27,263 nt of DNA from an uncultured Ruminococcus sp. (GCA_937926145.1 CALANW010000053.1:1-27263), one strand, 5' to 3'; positions 14,539 to 22,366 are shown, counted from the stretch's first letter. The notes: a model not told the origin generated them from the letters alone. Made by a program: numbers and translations.

Positions 14539-15468
14539 TTACTTAGCGATCCACTCTTTTATAGCCGCCGAAAGCCGCTTGTCAATATCTTTTCTTGTTG
14601 CCTCGCACTCGTTGGGATATTCCTTTGCTGCCCTGAATACAAATTTGAGCACAAATTTAAGTCCTACGGGAAGAGCTGTTCTGAGCAGGGATTCGGGAAG
14701 AACAAAATGAGTTCCGTGCTCATAAACGATCGCCTCATAGTCGCAGCTGTGAGGGTGTTCCTGCAGTCTTTTATCCATACGGCGGATATATTTTCCCGTC
14801 TCCCAGAAGCTGTCGTCCTCTGCTCCGATAAGGATAAGCTTGCCCTTAATGTTCTCGACCTTTATCATCTCTTCTTCGGTGTGCTCTCTTGCCTTTTCAG
14901 AGTCGATAAACAGTTTTGTGCTGCGTGTTACATCGCCCGAACCCTTGGTTTCCTCTTCTATTATGCGATAATATTCGGGGTGCTGATAAACGAAGGGCAT
15001 ATAAGCAATAGGCTTGCCTTCCCATGAAAGGGTGGACGCATTTGGAATGGGCCATTCCTTGCAGCCGTCCTTTTTGCCCTGTTCAAATCCCTGCCAGATG
15101 AAATCACTGGGAGTAAGTCCGAAGGTCAGCGTAATGTCGGGATAGTATGAAGCCGCAGCTATGGAATCCATTCCCGCAGTGCTCATTCCCATTATGCCTA
15201 TCTTTTTGTTGCCGTTGTTTTTGAGCCATTTGATAGCTGTTCCAATCCTCTCCAGAGGATAGTTCACATGGCTGTAGTTTTTTACATCAGGCGACATACA
15301 CATAACATTTACACCATTTTTATGCAGCCATTTAGCGCCGCATTTTGCCATGTAATCATTAGGGTCGTCACCGAACAGTCCTATCACCGCATTATCCGCA
15401 CCGTTGGGATTTATATAATATGTACCGTAAAATCCGTCATTGCTGTTTGAAAAAGTTATTTTCTTCAT
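14539..15468 (-). CDS. Alpha/beta hydrolase, BAAT/acyl-CoA thioesterase C-terminal type
   Basis: 309 residues from the ATG at 15466-15468, with GGAG 7 bp upstream; an ATG eight codons earlier overlaps that ribosome site and is less likely. Alpha/beta-hydrolase landmarks: VIGLFGDDPNDYMAK (28-42) as the oxyanion region, the nucleophile elbow KIGIMGMSTAGMDS with Ser96, an acid in LILIGAEDDSFW (Asp218 or Asp219) and His254 in YEHGTHFVLP. The elbow is GxSxxG rather than the strict GxSxG. The layout fits the BAAT C-terminal domain family, which in bacteria includes thioesterases and esterases of unknown substrate. No signal peptide or lipobox, so cytoplasmic. It has its own promoter, operator-like repeat and leader hairpin, so it is probably a regulated single gene. 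Confidence 0.85.
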   Translation of the reverse strand: MKKITFSNSNDGFYGTYYINPNGADNAVIGLFGDDPNDYMAKCGAKWLHKNGVNVMCMSPDVKNYSHVNYPLERIGTAIKWLKNNGNKKIGIMGMSTAGMDSIAAASYYPDITLTFGLTPSDFIWQGFEQGKKDGCKEWPIPNASTLSWEGKPIAYMPFVYQHPEYYRIIEEETKGSGDVTRSTKLFIDSEKAREHTEEEMIKVENIKGKLILIGAEDDSFWETGKYIRRMDKRLQEHPHSCDYEAIVYEHGTHFVLPESLLRTALPVGLKFVLKFVFRAAKEYPNECEATRKDIDKRLSAAIKEWIAK

Positions 15469-15481
15469 AATGCACTCCGAT

Positions 15482-15518
15482 CTGAAAGTCATTATTAGCT
15501 AATGCTTACTGCTTTCAG
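15482..15518 (-). promoter_or_regulatory. Leader hairpin of the hydrolase gene
   Basis: CTGAAAG (15482-15488) and CTTTCAG (15512-15518) are perfect complements, with a small inner palindrome ATTAGCTAAT (15495-15504). It occupies nearly the whole 5' leader, from just after the start point to 13 bp before the ATG. It may be an mRNA structure that controls translation, or a protein site. Confidence 0.5.
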
Positions 15519-15523
15519 CGGAT

Positions 15524-15552
15524 ATTATAGCATAAAAAATTCTGCAAGTCAA
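15524..15552 (-). promoter_or_regulatory. Promoter of the hydrolase gene
   Basis: On the minus strand TTGACT (15547-15552) and TATAAT (15524-15529) are 17 bp apart: one mismatch from full consensus. Only about 55 bp separate it from the start codon. Confidence 0.8.
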
Positions 15553-15564
15553 ATAAGTTTGACT
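15547..15564. promoter_or_regulatory. Inverted repeat overlapping the hydrolase -35 box
   Basis: AGTCAAA (15547-15553), spacer TAAG, TTTGACT (15558-15564): perfect 7-bp arms covering the -35 hexamer. The position suits a repressor operator. No regulator gene lies next to it. Confidence 0.55.
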
Positions 15565-15586
15565 GCTATTACAATTATACAGCCTG

Positions 15587-16477
15587 TCAGTAGGGATAAT
15601 CAAATATCCCGCACCCGGGGGCAAGCAGCTCACGGCGTTTTCTGAATGCGTCAAGAACAGGTCTGTCCATGTATGGCGCAATGCGCAGAACGTGATAGAT
15701 CTCTTCGCCTTTTATGCGCAGCTTGATGTTAAAGCGCTGTACTGTCATGCCCGAGACCTCATCGGTCTCAATGTAAGGCCCCACATAAACTATGTCGCTG
15801 TTTCTGAAAACAAACTGATTTGCGCCAATATCGCAGTAGATGGTGAAAATATCTCCCACATTCAGCATACACATTTCGCCTCGGAATATCTCGCCCTTGT
15901 AATAATCTGCGTTGAACTCATCACGGGAGCAGCCGCATTTGTCTATAAGCGCTGTGAGCCTGTCAAGATGAGCTGTTTTTCCCACTGTCAGAGCATTGGG
16001 AGCAAGCTCCCTTTCAATAAGCTGCTTTGGGTCATTTTCCCCACGGTGAAAGGCATATGCCTCACGCACCTTTTCTGCCGTATATTTGGTCAGGGGATAG
16101 CTTGGGCTGTAAAATGTCCTGTATCGGTTTTTGAACATAAATAACATACATATTCCCATCGCAGTGCAAAACAGACCAAAGCCGATGCCGATATACACCG
16201 CTTTGATATCCGCATCGCCTGATTCATATACGCATATGCCGATGAAAACGCCGATACCGCCGCAGAGTATCATCAGCGACAGGGCAAGTATTCCCTTGAA
16301 AAGCGATGGTCTGTCCTTTAAAAGTACCCTCAGCCCCACGATTGCCAAAAGTATCGTAAGTATCACGCCGCCCACAAGCAGCTCAGAATTGCCCGATGAA
16401 ATGTACTTTGATATTGATATGATGAGCGACAGCACCGATGCCGTAAAGCAGCCTGTCGGAATGAGCTTGCTGTTCAT
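15587..16477 (-). CDS. Unrecognised membrane protein with C-terminal cytosolic-type domain
   Basis: 296 residues; AAGGAC precedes the ATG at 16475-16477. Four hydrophobic segments fill the N-terminal part, at about 10-27, 34-51, 61-83 and 92-116 (GIGFGLFCTAMGICMLFMF is in the last). From about residue 120 the protein is soluble: SYPLTKYTAEKVREAYAFH, RLTALIDKCGCSRDEFNADYY, then a beta-rich part with DIFTIYCDIGANQFVFRNSD and TVQRFNIKLRIKG. It ends CGIFDYPY. No catalytic motif stands out. The beta-rich end might be a small PH- or SH3-like fold, but I cannot support that further. It lies downstream of trpS, past a strong terminator, so it should have its own weak promoter, which I could not find. 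Confidence 0.75.
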   Translation of the reverse strand: MNSKLIPTGCFTASVLSLIISISKYISSGNSELLVGGVILTILLAIVGLRVLLKDRPSLFKGILALSLMILCGGIGVFIGICVYESGDADIKAVYIGIGFGLFCTAMGICMLFMFKNRYRTFYSPSYPLTKYTAEKVREAYAFHRGENDPKQLIERELAPNALTVGKTAHLDRLTALIDKCGCSRDEFNADYYKGEIFRGEMCMLNVGDIFTIYCDIGANQFVFRNSDIVYVGPYIETDEVSGMTVQRFNIKLRIKGEEIYHVLRIAPYMDRPVLDAFRKRRELLAPGCGIFDYPY

Positions 16478-16507
16478 TTATAAAATGTCCTTTCATGGTC
16501 ACAGTAA

Positions 16508-16542
16508 CAAAAAGCTCCCGAAACCGCAGGGATTCGGGAGCT
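16508..16542 (-). terminator. Intrinsic terminator of the aminotransferase-trpS operon
   Basis: On the minus strand AGCTCCCGAA (16533-16542), 10-nt loop, TTCGGGAGCT (16513-16522), then five Ts: a perfect 10-bp stem plus T-run. It begins 20 bp after the trpS stop. TTTTT also follows on the plus strand, so it could work both ways. Confidence 0.9.
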
Positions 16543-16562
16543 GATTTTTCGGGTGCGTCATG

Positions 16563-17567
16563 TCATCTGAAGTCAACGAAGCCGACCTTGCGGTAAGCCT
16601 TGGACATAGTTTTCTGAGCAATTCTTGTTGCCTGCTCTGCGCCCTTGGTGTAGCACTCCTTGATGTATGCCTTGTCAGCGATAAGGCGTGCATATTCGGT
16701 GCGTACAGGCTCCAGATGGTCAGCCACAGCCTCGCCTACAGCAGTCTTGAAGTCGCCGTAGCCCTTGCCGTCAAATTCCTGCTCTATTTCGTTATAGTTC
16801 TTGCCAGTGACAACGGAATAGATGGTCATAAGATTGTTTATACCGTCCTTGCCCTCAGCATATCTTACCTTGGAGTCGGAATCGGTGATAGCCTTTCTGA
16901 ACTTTCTTACGATGGTGTCCTTATCATCAAGAATGTAGATGCAGCCGTTCTGATTTTCGTCGGACTTGGACATCTTCTTGGTGGGATCCTGGAGGCTCAT
17001 TACCCTTGCGCCCTTTTCGGGAATGTATGGCTCGGGTATCTTGAACAGCTCGCCGTACTTCTGGTTAAAGCGCTGAGCAACGTTTCTTGAAAGCTCAAGG
17101 TGCTGCTTCTGGTCTGCGCCGATGGGAACCAGATCAGTCTGATAAAGGAGGATATCGCCTGCCATGAGCACGGGATATGTGAACAGACCTGCGTTGATAT
17201 CGTCAGGGTGCTTTTCGGACTTTGCCTTGAACTGTGTCATTCTGGAAAGCTCGCCGAACTGTGTGGAGCATGAGAGCACCCAGTTCATCTCAGCATGGCA
17301 CTTGTTGTGGCTCTGGATAAAAGCGATGGACTTCTGAGGGTCAACGCCGCAGGCCATGATGAGGGCATATGCCTCGATAGTGTGCTTTCTCAGCTGAGCA
17401 GGGTCCTGCCTTACTGTGATAGCGTGCATATCAACGATAGAATAGATGCAGTTATAGTCGTCCTGGAGCTTGCCCCAGTTGCGGATAGCGCCGATGTAGT
17501 TGCCGAGGGTGAATGTGCCTGTGGGCTGTATTCCGCTGAAAATTATCTTCTTTTCCTGTGTTTCCAT
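16563..17567 (-). CDS. trpS: Tryptophanyl-tRNA synthetase
   Basis: 334 residues, the normal bacterial TrpRS length. It charges tRNA-Trp with tryptophan using ATP. Class I signatures: the HIGH-equivalent in SGIQPTGTFTLGNYIGA (11-27) and KMSKS at 198-202 (TKKMSKSDEN). Also typical are YSIVDMHAIT (42-51), LMAGDILLYQTD (134-145) and VPIGADQKQHLELSR (147-161), which together make the Trp and ATP pocket. The ATG at 17565-17567 follows AAAGGAT and lies 29 bp after the aminotransferase stop, so both share a transcript ending at 16508-16542. No T-box leader is visible between the upstream promoter and the first gene. Confidence 0.97.
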   Translation of the reverse strand: METQEKKIIFSGIQPTGTFTLGNYIGAIRNWGKLQDDYNCIYSIVDMHAITVRQDPAQLRKHTIEAYALIMACGVDPQKSIAFIQSHNKCHAEMNWVLSCSTQFGELSRMTQFKAKSEKHPDDINAGLFTYPVLMAGDILLYQTDLVPIGADQKQHLELSRNVAQRFNQKYGELFKIPEPYIPEKGARVMSLQDPTKKMSKSDENQNGCIYILDDKDTIVRKFRKAITDSDSKVRYAEGKDGINNLMTIYSVVTGKNYNEIEQEFDGKGYGDFKTAVGEAVADHLEPVRTEYARLIADKAYIKECYTKGAEQATRIAQKTMSKAYRKVGFVDFR

Positions 17568-17596
17568 GGTTATTTATCCTTTCAAATCAAGATTTA

Positions 17597-18787
17597 TCAG
17601 TCAAACATCTCGTGGGTGAGAGCGCCCAGTATCTTGCAGCCCTCAACAAGCTGCTCGTCTGTGGGTGTGGAGAAGTTCATGCGGAAGCTGGTGGTTGGCA
17701 TTGTGTCGTCGGTAAGGAATGCGTTGCCGGGAACTACAGCTACCTTTCTCATAACGGCTTCCTTGCAGAATTTCTGCATATCCGCACCCTCGGGAAGAGT
17801 ACCCCAGATGAACAGACCGCCCTGAGGCTTGGTGACAGTTACCTTGGGGGAGAAATACTTCTCGATGCTTTCAGCCATGATTGTGTACTTTCTCTTGTAT
17901 ATCTCACGGAGCTTTGCAATGTGAGCGTCGAAGTCGTACTCGGTGAGTATTCTGTGGCATATCATCTGAGCAAGGATATTGGAGTGAACGTCCGATACCT
18001 GCTTGCACACTACTATCTTGGAGATTATCTCGGGAGCAGCTGCAACGAAGCCAACTCTCATACCGGGGGAGATCACCTTGGAGAAGCTTCCTGCGTAAAT
18101 AACTCTGCCCTCAGTGTCAAGAGACTTGATGGAGGGGATATCCTCGCCCGCAAATCTCAGCTCGCCGTAGGGGTTGTCCTCAAGGATAATGAAGTCGTAC
18201 TTGCAGGCAAGGTCATAAACGGCCTTTCTGCGGGCAGCGGACATACATCTTCCCGAGGGGTTCTGGAAGTTGGGGATAACATAAAGAAGCTTAACGTTCT
18301 TGTTTTCCTTTACAGCCTTTTCAAGGTCGTCTGCCTTGATGCCCTCGTCGTCCATCTCGATTCCCACAAGCTTTGAGTTGTAGGACTTGAATGCGTTAAG
18401 GCAGCCTACAAAGCTGGGGCTTTCGCATAAAAGTGTGTCGCCCTCGTTGAGGAATACCTTGCAGGAAAGCTCGGAAGCCTGCTGACCGCCAGATGTGATG
18501 ATAAGCTCGTCCTTTTCGGGAACGAAAGAATGCTGAGCGGTAAGTCTTGCCTTTACGGCATCACGCAGGGGAGCATAACCCTCGGTAACGCTGTACTGGA
18601 GAGCAGCGATAGGGTTCTTTTCCAGTATATCGGCAGTAATGCGGCGTATCTCCTCCACAGGGAAAGCATCGGGAGCGGGATTTCCTGCCGCAAATGAGAT
18701 TATGTTGGGGTCAGATGTCATTTTAAGTATCTCTCTTATAGCAGATGGCTTAAGGTTTGATATCTTATCGGAAAATGAGTATTTCAT
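17597..18787 (-). CDS. PLP-dependent aminotransferase, class I/II (2-aminoadipate/aromatic-like)
   Basis: 396 residues of fold-type I. PLP-binding features: SGGQQASELSCKVFL (99-113) for the phosphate cup, NFQNPSGRCMS (173-183), ILEDNPYGELRF (201-212) with Asp203 and Tyr207, the Schiff-base Lys237 in YAGSFSKVISPGMRVGF, and the substrate-carboxylate Arg in TSFRMNF near the end. This arrangement is that of the LysN/MocR-like aminotransferases without the GntR DNA-binding domain. They act on 2-aminoadipate, aromatic or branched amino acids, so the substrate cannot be fixed from sequence. AGGAGAG precedes the ATG at 18785-18787. The gene leads an operon with trpS, which mildly favours an aromatic amino acid role. 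Confidence 0.92.
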   Translation of the reverse strand: MKYSFSDKISNLKPSAIREILKMTSDPNIISFAAGNPAPDAFPVEEIRRITADILEKNPIAALQYSVTEGYAPLRDAVKARLTAQHSFVPEKDELIITSGGQQASELSCKVFLNEGDTLLCESPSFVGCLNAFKSYNSKLVGIEMDDEGIKADDLEKAVKENKNVKLLYVIPNFQNPSGRCMSAARRKAVYDLACKYDFIILEDNPYGELRFAGEDIPSIKSLDTEGRVIYAGSFSKVISPGMRVGFVAAAPEIISKIVVCKQVSDVHSNILAQMICHRILTEYDFDAHIAKLREIYKRKYTIMAESIEKYFSPKVTVTKPQGGLFIWGTLPEGADMQKFCKEAVMRKVAVVPGNAFLTDDTMPTTSFRMNFSTPTDEQLVEGCKILGALTHEMFD

Positions 18788-18822
18788 AGAAACTCTCCTT
18801 TTATCAGTATATGTATAAACAG

Positions 18823-18851
18823 ATTATACCACATATTCCCGAAAAACGCAA
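18823..18851 (-). promoter_or_regulatory. Promoter of the aminotransferase-trpS operon
   Basis: On the minus strand TTGCGT (18846-18851) and TATAAT (18823-18828), 17-bp spacer, 35 bp before the start codon. The leader is too short for a T-box. Confidence 0.75.
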
Positions 18852-18919
18852 CATATATTTTTATATGGACTTGCTGTAGGGGCAAATTTTTGATGTTGTG
18901 ACGTTTCGGGAGTGATAAA

Positions 18920-20560
18920 TTGAAAAAACAAGGCTTTCTTTACGGTTCCGCCGTGTTAATGGTCTCAGCACTGATAGTGAAGATAATGGGCGCAGTTTTC
19001 AGGATACCGCTGGCAAATATGCTGGGCGGTACGGGCATGGGATATTTTTCGGCGGCATATGGCATTTTTATGCCTGTTTATGCTGTGTCGGTGACAGGGC
19101 TGCCGTCGGCTGCGGCAAAGGCTGTGGCAGCTGCTGAGGCATCGGGCAGGCACAGTGCAGGGGAGATAAAATCTGCGGCGCTGAGGCTTTTCGGAGCTGT
19201 GGGAGCTGCGGGTACACTTATAATAATTATAGGAGCATATCCCTTGTGCAGATTTGTTTCGGGGGATATAAAGGCATTGCCCGCCGTTATGGCAATAGCC
19301 CCCTCGGTGCTGGCAGGCTGCCTTGTTTCAGTTTACAGGGGATATTTCGAGGGCATGAGAAATATGTACCCCACCGCCGTTTCACAGGTAATAGAGGGCT
19401 TTGCAAAGACCATACTGGGACTTGCCCTCTGCGGCGGCTGCATTTGGTTTGCCGGAAGTCGCCCCGAGGTTTTCCTAAGGCTCACAGGCTGCACGGGCAG
19501 GGGAGTGACGGCTGAGGAAGCGGCTGTGCCATATGCGGCTGCGGCTGCCGTTATGGGCGTAACACTGTCCTCCTTTGCGGGGCTTATCTATATAATGATA
19601 AAGGGCAGGGGAAAAACTGCCGTCCGCCGCCGCAGGGAGATTGACCGTGAGCTGCTTAGAACAGCCGTTCCCATGGCGGCAGGGGCGCTGGTCATAAATC
19701 TTACCTCCCTTATCGACCTTGTGACTATTATGCGCTCCCTCAAAACGGTCATTGCAAAGACCCCGTGGGTGTTCTCGCATCTTCTCGGCTCGGGAATATC
19801 TTATAATGATATGCCAAATTTCATTTACGGCAGCTTTACGGGGCTGGCGGTGACGCTTTTCAATCTGATACCCTCGCTTACAAATATGCTTGGAAAAAGT
19901 ATGCTCCCTGCGGCTTCTGCGGCAAAGGCTGCGGGCGATGACAAGCGGCTGGGCGAATGCTCCGCAGGAGTGATATTTGCGGCGGCTGTCATATCCGTTC
20001 CCGCAGGTCTGGGCATTTCCGTCCTTGCGGAGGAGATACTTACGCTCCTTTTCTCAGGCCGCACGGTAGAGATAGCCGTGTGCGCAGATGCCATGAGAGT
20101 GCTGGGACTTGCCGTGCCATTTGTCTGCATATCGTCAGCGGCGTTTTCGGTGCTCCAGGCGGCGGACAGGGCGGATATCCCCGTGAAGCTCATGGGCATA
20201 GGTGCGGCGGTGAAGCTTGCGGGAAATCTTGTCCTCACATCTGTCCCCGGGCTTAACGTTACGGGAGCGGCTATAGCCACACTCATCTGCTACGTTGTTA
20301 TCTGCGTTATGTCACTTTGGGCGCTGGCTTCCCACGGAGGCCTCAGACTGCGGCGGACAATGGGATTTTGTGCAAAAATATTCGCCGCAGGAGCGCTTTG
20401 CGCAGCGGGAGCGTTCATCACCGCAAAACAGCTTACCGCAGGCTCTCATATAATGATAAAAACCGCCGTTTCATGCCTTACGGGAGCAATAATTTACATA
20501 TTAAGCACATATTTTTCGGGCGTAATTACGAAAAGTACGTTAAAAATGCTGATTTCTTGA
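18920..20560 (+). CDS. Polysaccharide/lipid II-type flippase of the SpoVB-MurJ (MOP) family
   Basis: 546 residues starting at a TTG (GGGAGTGATAAA upstream) with MKKQGFLYGSAVLMVSALIVKIMGAVFRIPLANMLG in the first membrane span, split here only for description. That opening, with GTGMGYFSAAYGIFMPVYAVS next, is diagnostic of the SpoVB/YtgP branch. About 14 hydrophobic segments cover the length. YRGYFEGMRNMYPTAVSQV (139-157) is another conserved block. Such proteins flip undecaprenyl-linked saccharides across the membrane for wall synthesis, and members occur in non-sporulating species too. It is first in the order flippase, mazG, HU, rqcP, matching yabM-yabN-yabO in Bacillus with HU added. Codon use is GC-richer than in the neighbours (many GCG, GGC). 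Confidence 0.92.
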   Translation: MKKQGFLYGSAVLMVSALIVKIMGAVFRIPLANMLGGTGMGYFSAAYGIFMPVYAVSVTGLPSAAAKAVAAAEASGRHSAGEIKSAALRLFGAVGAAGTLIIIIGAYPLCRFVSGDIKALPAVMAIAPSVLAGCLVSVYRGYFEGMRNMYPTAVSQVIEGFAKTILGLALCGGCIWFAGSRPEVFLRLTGCTGRGVTAEEAAVPYAAAAAVMGVTLSSFAGLIYIMIKGRGKTAVRRRREIDRELLRTAVPMAAGALVINLTSLIDLVTIMRSLKTVIAKTPWVFSHLLGSGISYNDMPNFIYGSFTGLAVTLFNLIPSLTNMLGKSMLPAASAAKAAGDDKRLGECSAGVIFAAAVISVPAGLGISVLAEEILTLLFSGRTVEIAVCADAMRVLGLAVPFVCISSAAFSVLQAADRADIPVKLMGIGAAVKLAGNLVLTSVPGLNVTGAAIATLICYVVICVMSLWALASHGGLRLRRTMGFCAKIFAAGALCAAGAFITAKQLTAGSHIMIKTAVSCLTGAIIYILSTYFSGVITKSTLKMLIS

Positions 20561-20578
20561 AAAAATTCAAAAACCCAC

Positions 20579-20607
20579 TTGAATTATTCGGATTTATCGG
20601 TTAATAT
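20579..20607 (+). promoter_or_regulatory. Possible promoter of mazG
   Basis: TTGAAT (20579-20584), 17-bp spacer, TAATAT (20602-20607), 70 bp before the mazG start. A 7-bp stem (TCAAGCC/GGCTTGA, 20623-20642) lies in the leader. Read-through from the flippase gene is equally possible. Confidence 0.45.
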
Positions 20608-20677
20608 ATTAAAAGGACGGTCTCAAGCCGTTTGGGGCTTGAACTTTTCCAATCCCGTGAGAGGAAGTCTTTTAAAA

Positions 20678-21457
20678 ATGGATTTTGAATTCAAGGACAG
20701 ATATGACATAAACGACCTGCTTAGGATAATGGAGATACTCCGTTCCGAAAACGGCTGCCCATGGGACAGGGAGCAGGATCATAAGTCCATAAGAAAGGAT
20801 TTTCTCGAGGAGACATATGAGGTCTGCGAGGCTATCGACCTTGAGGACAGCGAGCTTCTCAGGGAGGAGCTGGGCGATGTTCTGCTCCAGGTGGTATTCC
20901 ATGCAAGAATTGAGGAGGAACAGGGCAGATTTACATTTGCAGACTCTGTAAATGATGTTTGCCAAAAGCTTATCGTCCGTCACCCCCACGTTTTCGGCGA
21001 GGTAAAGGTGAAGGACAGCGAGGACGTTCTCAAAAACTGGAACGACATCAAGCAGAAGACCAAGGGTCAGGAGACCTATACCGAAACTCTCAGGAGCGTT
21101 TGCGGCGCTCTTCCTGCTCTTATGAGGGCGCAGAAGATAGGCAAGCGTGCGGAGCGTGCAGGCATGGATTTCCCCGATGCCGAGGCAGCTTTAAAGTCTC
21201 TTGAAAGCGAGATAGATGAGGTAAAGGCAGCATCGGCAGAGAATGAGGCTGAGGAGCTGGGCGATATGCTCTTTGCGGCTGTAAACGTTGTCCGCAAAAA
21301 GGGCTATGACGCTGAGGAGCTGCTTACCCGTGCCGCAGATAAATTCGTTGACAGATTTGAAAAGACGGAAAATATGGTTCGCTGTGAAGGGAAGGATATG
21401 CGTTCCCTTGACATAGATACGCTGGACGCTTACTGGCAGAAAGCGAAAAATCAATAA
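20678..21457 (+). CDS. mazG: Nucleoside triphosphate pyrophosphohydrolase MazG
   Basis: 259 residues from the ATG at 20678 (AGAGGAAG upstream). The open frame extends 33 codons further up, but that part is not MazG-like. It hydrolyses NTPs to NMP and pyrophosphate, cleaning odd nucleotides. Two MazG repeats: the first has LRSENGCPWDREQDHKSI (about 17-34), the metal-binding EETYEVCEAID (EExxE) and EELGDVLLQVVFHA (ExxD). The second, about 140-225, has ALMRAQKIGKRAERAGMDF and AEELGDMLFAAVNVVR. The tail TLDAYWQKAKNQ is the usual ending. In Bacillus the equivalent gene (yabN) also lies between spoVB-like and rqcP genes, so the placement supports the call. Confidence 0.95.
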   Translation: MDFEFKDRYDINDLLRIMEILRSENGCPWDREQDHKSIRKDFLEETYEVCEAIDLEDSELLREELGDVLLQVVFHARIEEEQGRFTFADSVNDVCQKLIVRHPHVFGEVKVKDSEDVLKNWNDIKQKTKGQETYTETLRSVCGALPALMRAQKIGKRAERAGMDFPDAEAALKSLESEIDEVKAASAENEAEELGDMLFAAVNVVRKKGYDAEELLTRAADKFVDRFEKTENMVRCEGKDMRSLDIDTLDAYWQKAKNQ

Positions 21458-21497
21458 ATAAGCGTTTTGTACGCTGAATTTTATGGAGGTAAAGACA

Positions 21498-21776
21498 ATG
21501 ACAAAGGCAGATCTTATCAACGCAATCGCAGAGAAGAGCGAGCTTTCCAAGAAGGATTCCGAGAAGGCTCTTAACGCAGCAGTAGCTTCCATCACAGAGG
21601 CTCTCACCAACGGCGACAAGGTACAGATCGTAGGCTTCGGTACTTTTGAGGTAAGAGACAAGAAGGAGAAGGAAGCAATCAACCCCAGAACCAAGGAAAA
21701 GGTTCTCGTTCCTGCAAGAAAGTCTCCCGCATTCAAGGCAGGCAAGGCTCTCAAGGACGCTGTTGACGTTAAGTAA
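21498..21776 (+). CDS. hup: HU-family DNA-binding protein
   Basis: 92 residues from the ATG at 21498; GGAGGT lies 8 bp upstream, and an earlier ATG five codons before overlaps that site. HU is an abundant histone-like dimer that bends DNA. Seen: MTKADLINAIAEKSELSKKDSEKALNAA helices (1-28), VQIVGFGTFEVRDKK (the family signature GFGxFEV), and the DNA-gripping arm RTKEKVLVPARKSPAFKAGK (RNPxT is here INPRTKEK). It ends LKDAVDVK. Codons are strongly biased (AAG, GCA, CTC), as for a highly expressed gene. It ends in a terminator at 21795-21826. Confidence 0.96.
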   Translation: MTKADLINAIAEKSELSKKDSEKALNAAVASITEALTNGDKVQIVGFGTFEVRDKKEKEAINPRTKEKVLVPARKSPAFKAGKALKDAVDVK

Positions 21777-21794
21777 TCGCAAAACATATGCTCT

Positions 21795-21826
21795 GCGCCG
21801 TCTGAATAAAGCGGCGCAATTTTTTT
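21795..21826 (+). terminator. Terminator after HU
   Basis: GCGCCG (21795-21800), 11-nt loop, CGGCGC (21812-21817), AA, then seven Ts. It lies 18 bp after the HU stop and only 17 bp before the rqcP start, so rqcP probably depends on read-through. Confidence 0.85.
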
Positions 21827-21842
21827 ATGCGGAGGACTTAAT

Positions 21843-22085
21843 ATGAGACTGGACAAATATCTGAAAGTAACACGGCTCATCAAGCGCAGAACAGTGGCAA
21901 ACGAGGCGTGCGACGCCGATAAGGTGCTTGTGAACGGAAAGGCTGCCAGAGCGTCATATGACGTGAAGGTAGGGGACATCATTGAGATCTGCATGGGCTC
22001 AAAGCCCCTGAAGGTCGAGGTGCTGAACGTTTCCGAGTACGCCACAAAGGAAAACGCTTCCGATAACTACCGTGTGATCGAATAA
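21843..22085 (+). CDS. rqcP: RqcP, S4-domain ribosome-quality-control protein
   Basis: 80 residues; GGAGGAC 7 bp before the ATG. A single S4 RNA-binding domain: MRLDKYLKVTRLIKRRTVA (1-19), EACDADKVLVNGKAARAS, then DVKVGDIIEICMG. This is the YabO/RqcP type, which works with RqcH to add alanine tails to stalled nascent chains on the 50S subunit. The position after mazG and HU matches the Bacillus yabN-yabO order. In sporulating relatives yabP and yabQ follow; here a terminator and then a sugar locus follow instead. Confidence 0.95.
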   Translation: MRLDKYLKVTRLIKRRTVANEACDADKVLVNGKAARASYDVKVGDIIEICMGSKPLKVEVLNVSEYATKENASDNYRVIE

Positions 22086-22089
22086 GGTT

Positions 22090-22127
22090 AGGGCTGCCGA
22101 GACAAAGGTTTCGGCAGCCCTCTTTTT
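22090..22127 (+). terminator. Terminator after rqcP
   Basis: AGGGCTGCCGA (22090-22100), 10-nt loop, TCGGCAGCCCT (22111-22121), C, five Ts. A perfect 11-bp stem; ends the flippase-mazG-HU-rqcP group. Confidence 0.92.
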
Positions 22128-22159
22128 ATATTATTCATAAGTATGCCAAAAAGAGGGTA

Positions 22160-22272
22160 AATGTGACAGTAATCTGCATAATATTTTTCGTAAACCGTCA
22201 TGCTTTTTAGTGGGGAACGTCAGAAATTTATGACGGGTTTATTCCTAATTGTGAAGAATTGTCTGTCACATT
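22160..22272. repeat. Concentric nested inverted repeat, degenerate palindrome
   Basis: Outer arms AATGTGACAG (22160-22169) and CTGTCACATT (22263-22272) are perfect 10-bp complements. Inner arms CCGTCAT (22195-22201) and ATGACGG (22230-22236) share the same centre near 22216. The stretches between arms are only weakly similar. This looks like a decayed 113-bp palindromic element or a structured site; it does not share the TACTAA ends of the other elements. It lies upstream of the LacI-family promoter. No coding frame. Confidence 0.5.
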
Positions 22273-22337
22273 GCTAAAAAATGAAAATGCTCTCTTGTGC
22301 AAAACAACTATTTTTTTCGTATCTTGTATAAAAACCA

Positions 22338-22366
22338 TTGACTTTTTGGTGAAACGGTTGTATATT
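22338..22366 (+). promoter_or_regulatory. Promoter of the LacI-family regulator gene
   Basis: TTGACT (22338-22343), 17-bp spacer, TATATT (22361-22366). The leader to the ATG at 22506 is long (about 130 nt). Confidence 0.65.

Noticed and set aside
18788..18851. T-box riboswitch ahead of the aminotransferase-trpS operon
   Set aside because: The leader after the promoter is only about 30 nt and has no T-box core sequence or terminator.
20623..20642. Attenuator-type terminator before mazG
   Set aside because: A 7-bp stem is present but it is followed by only four Ts after AAC, too weak to call.
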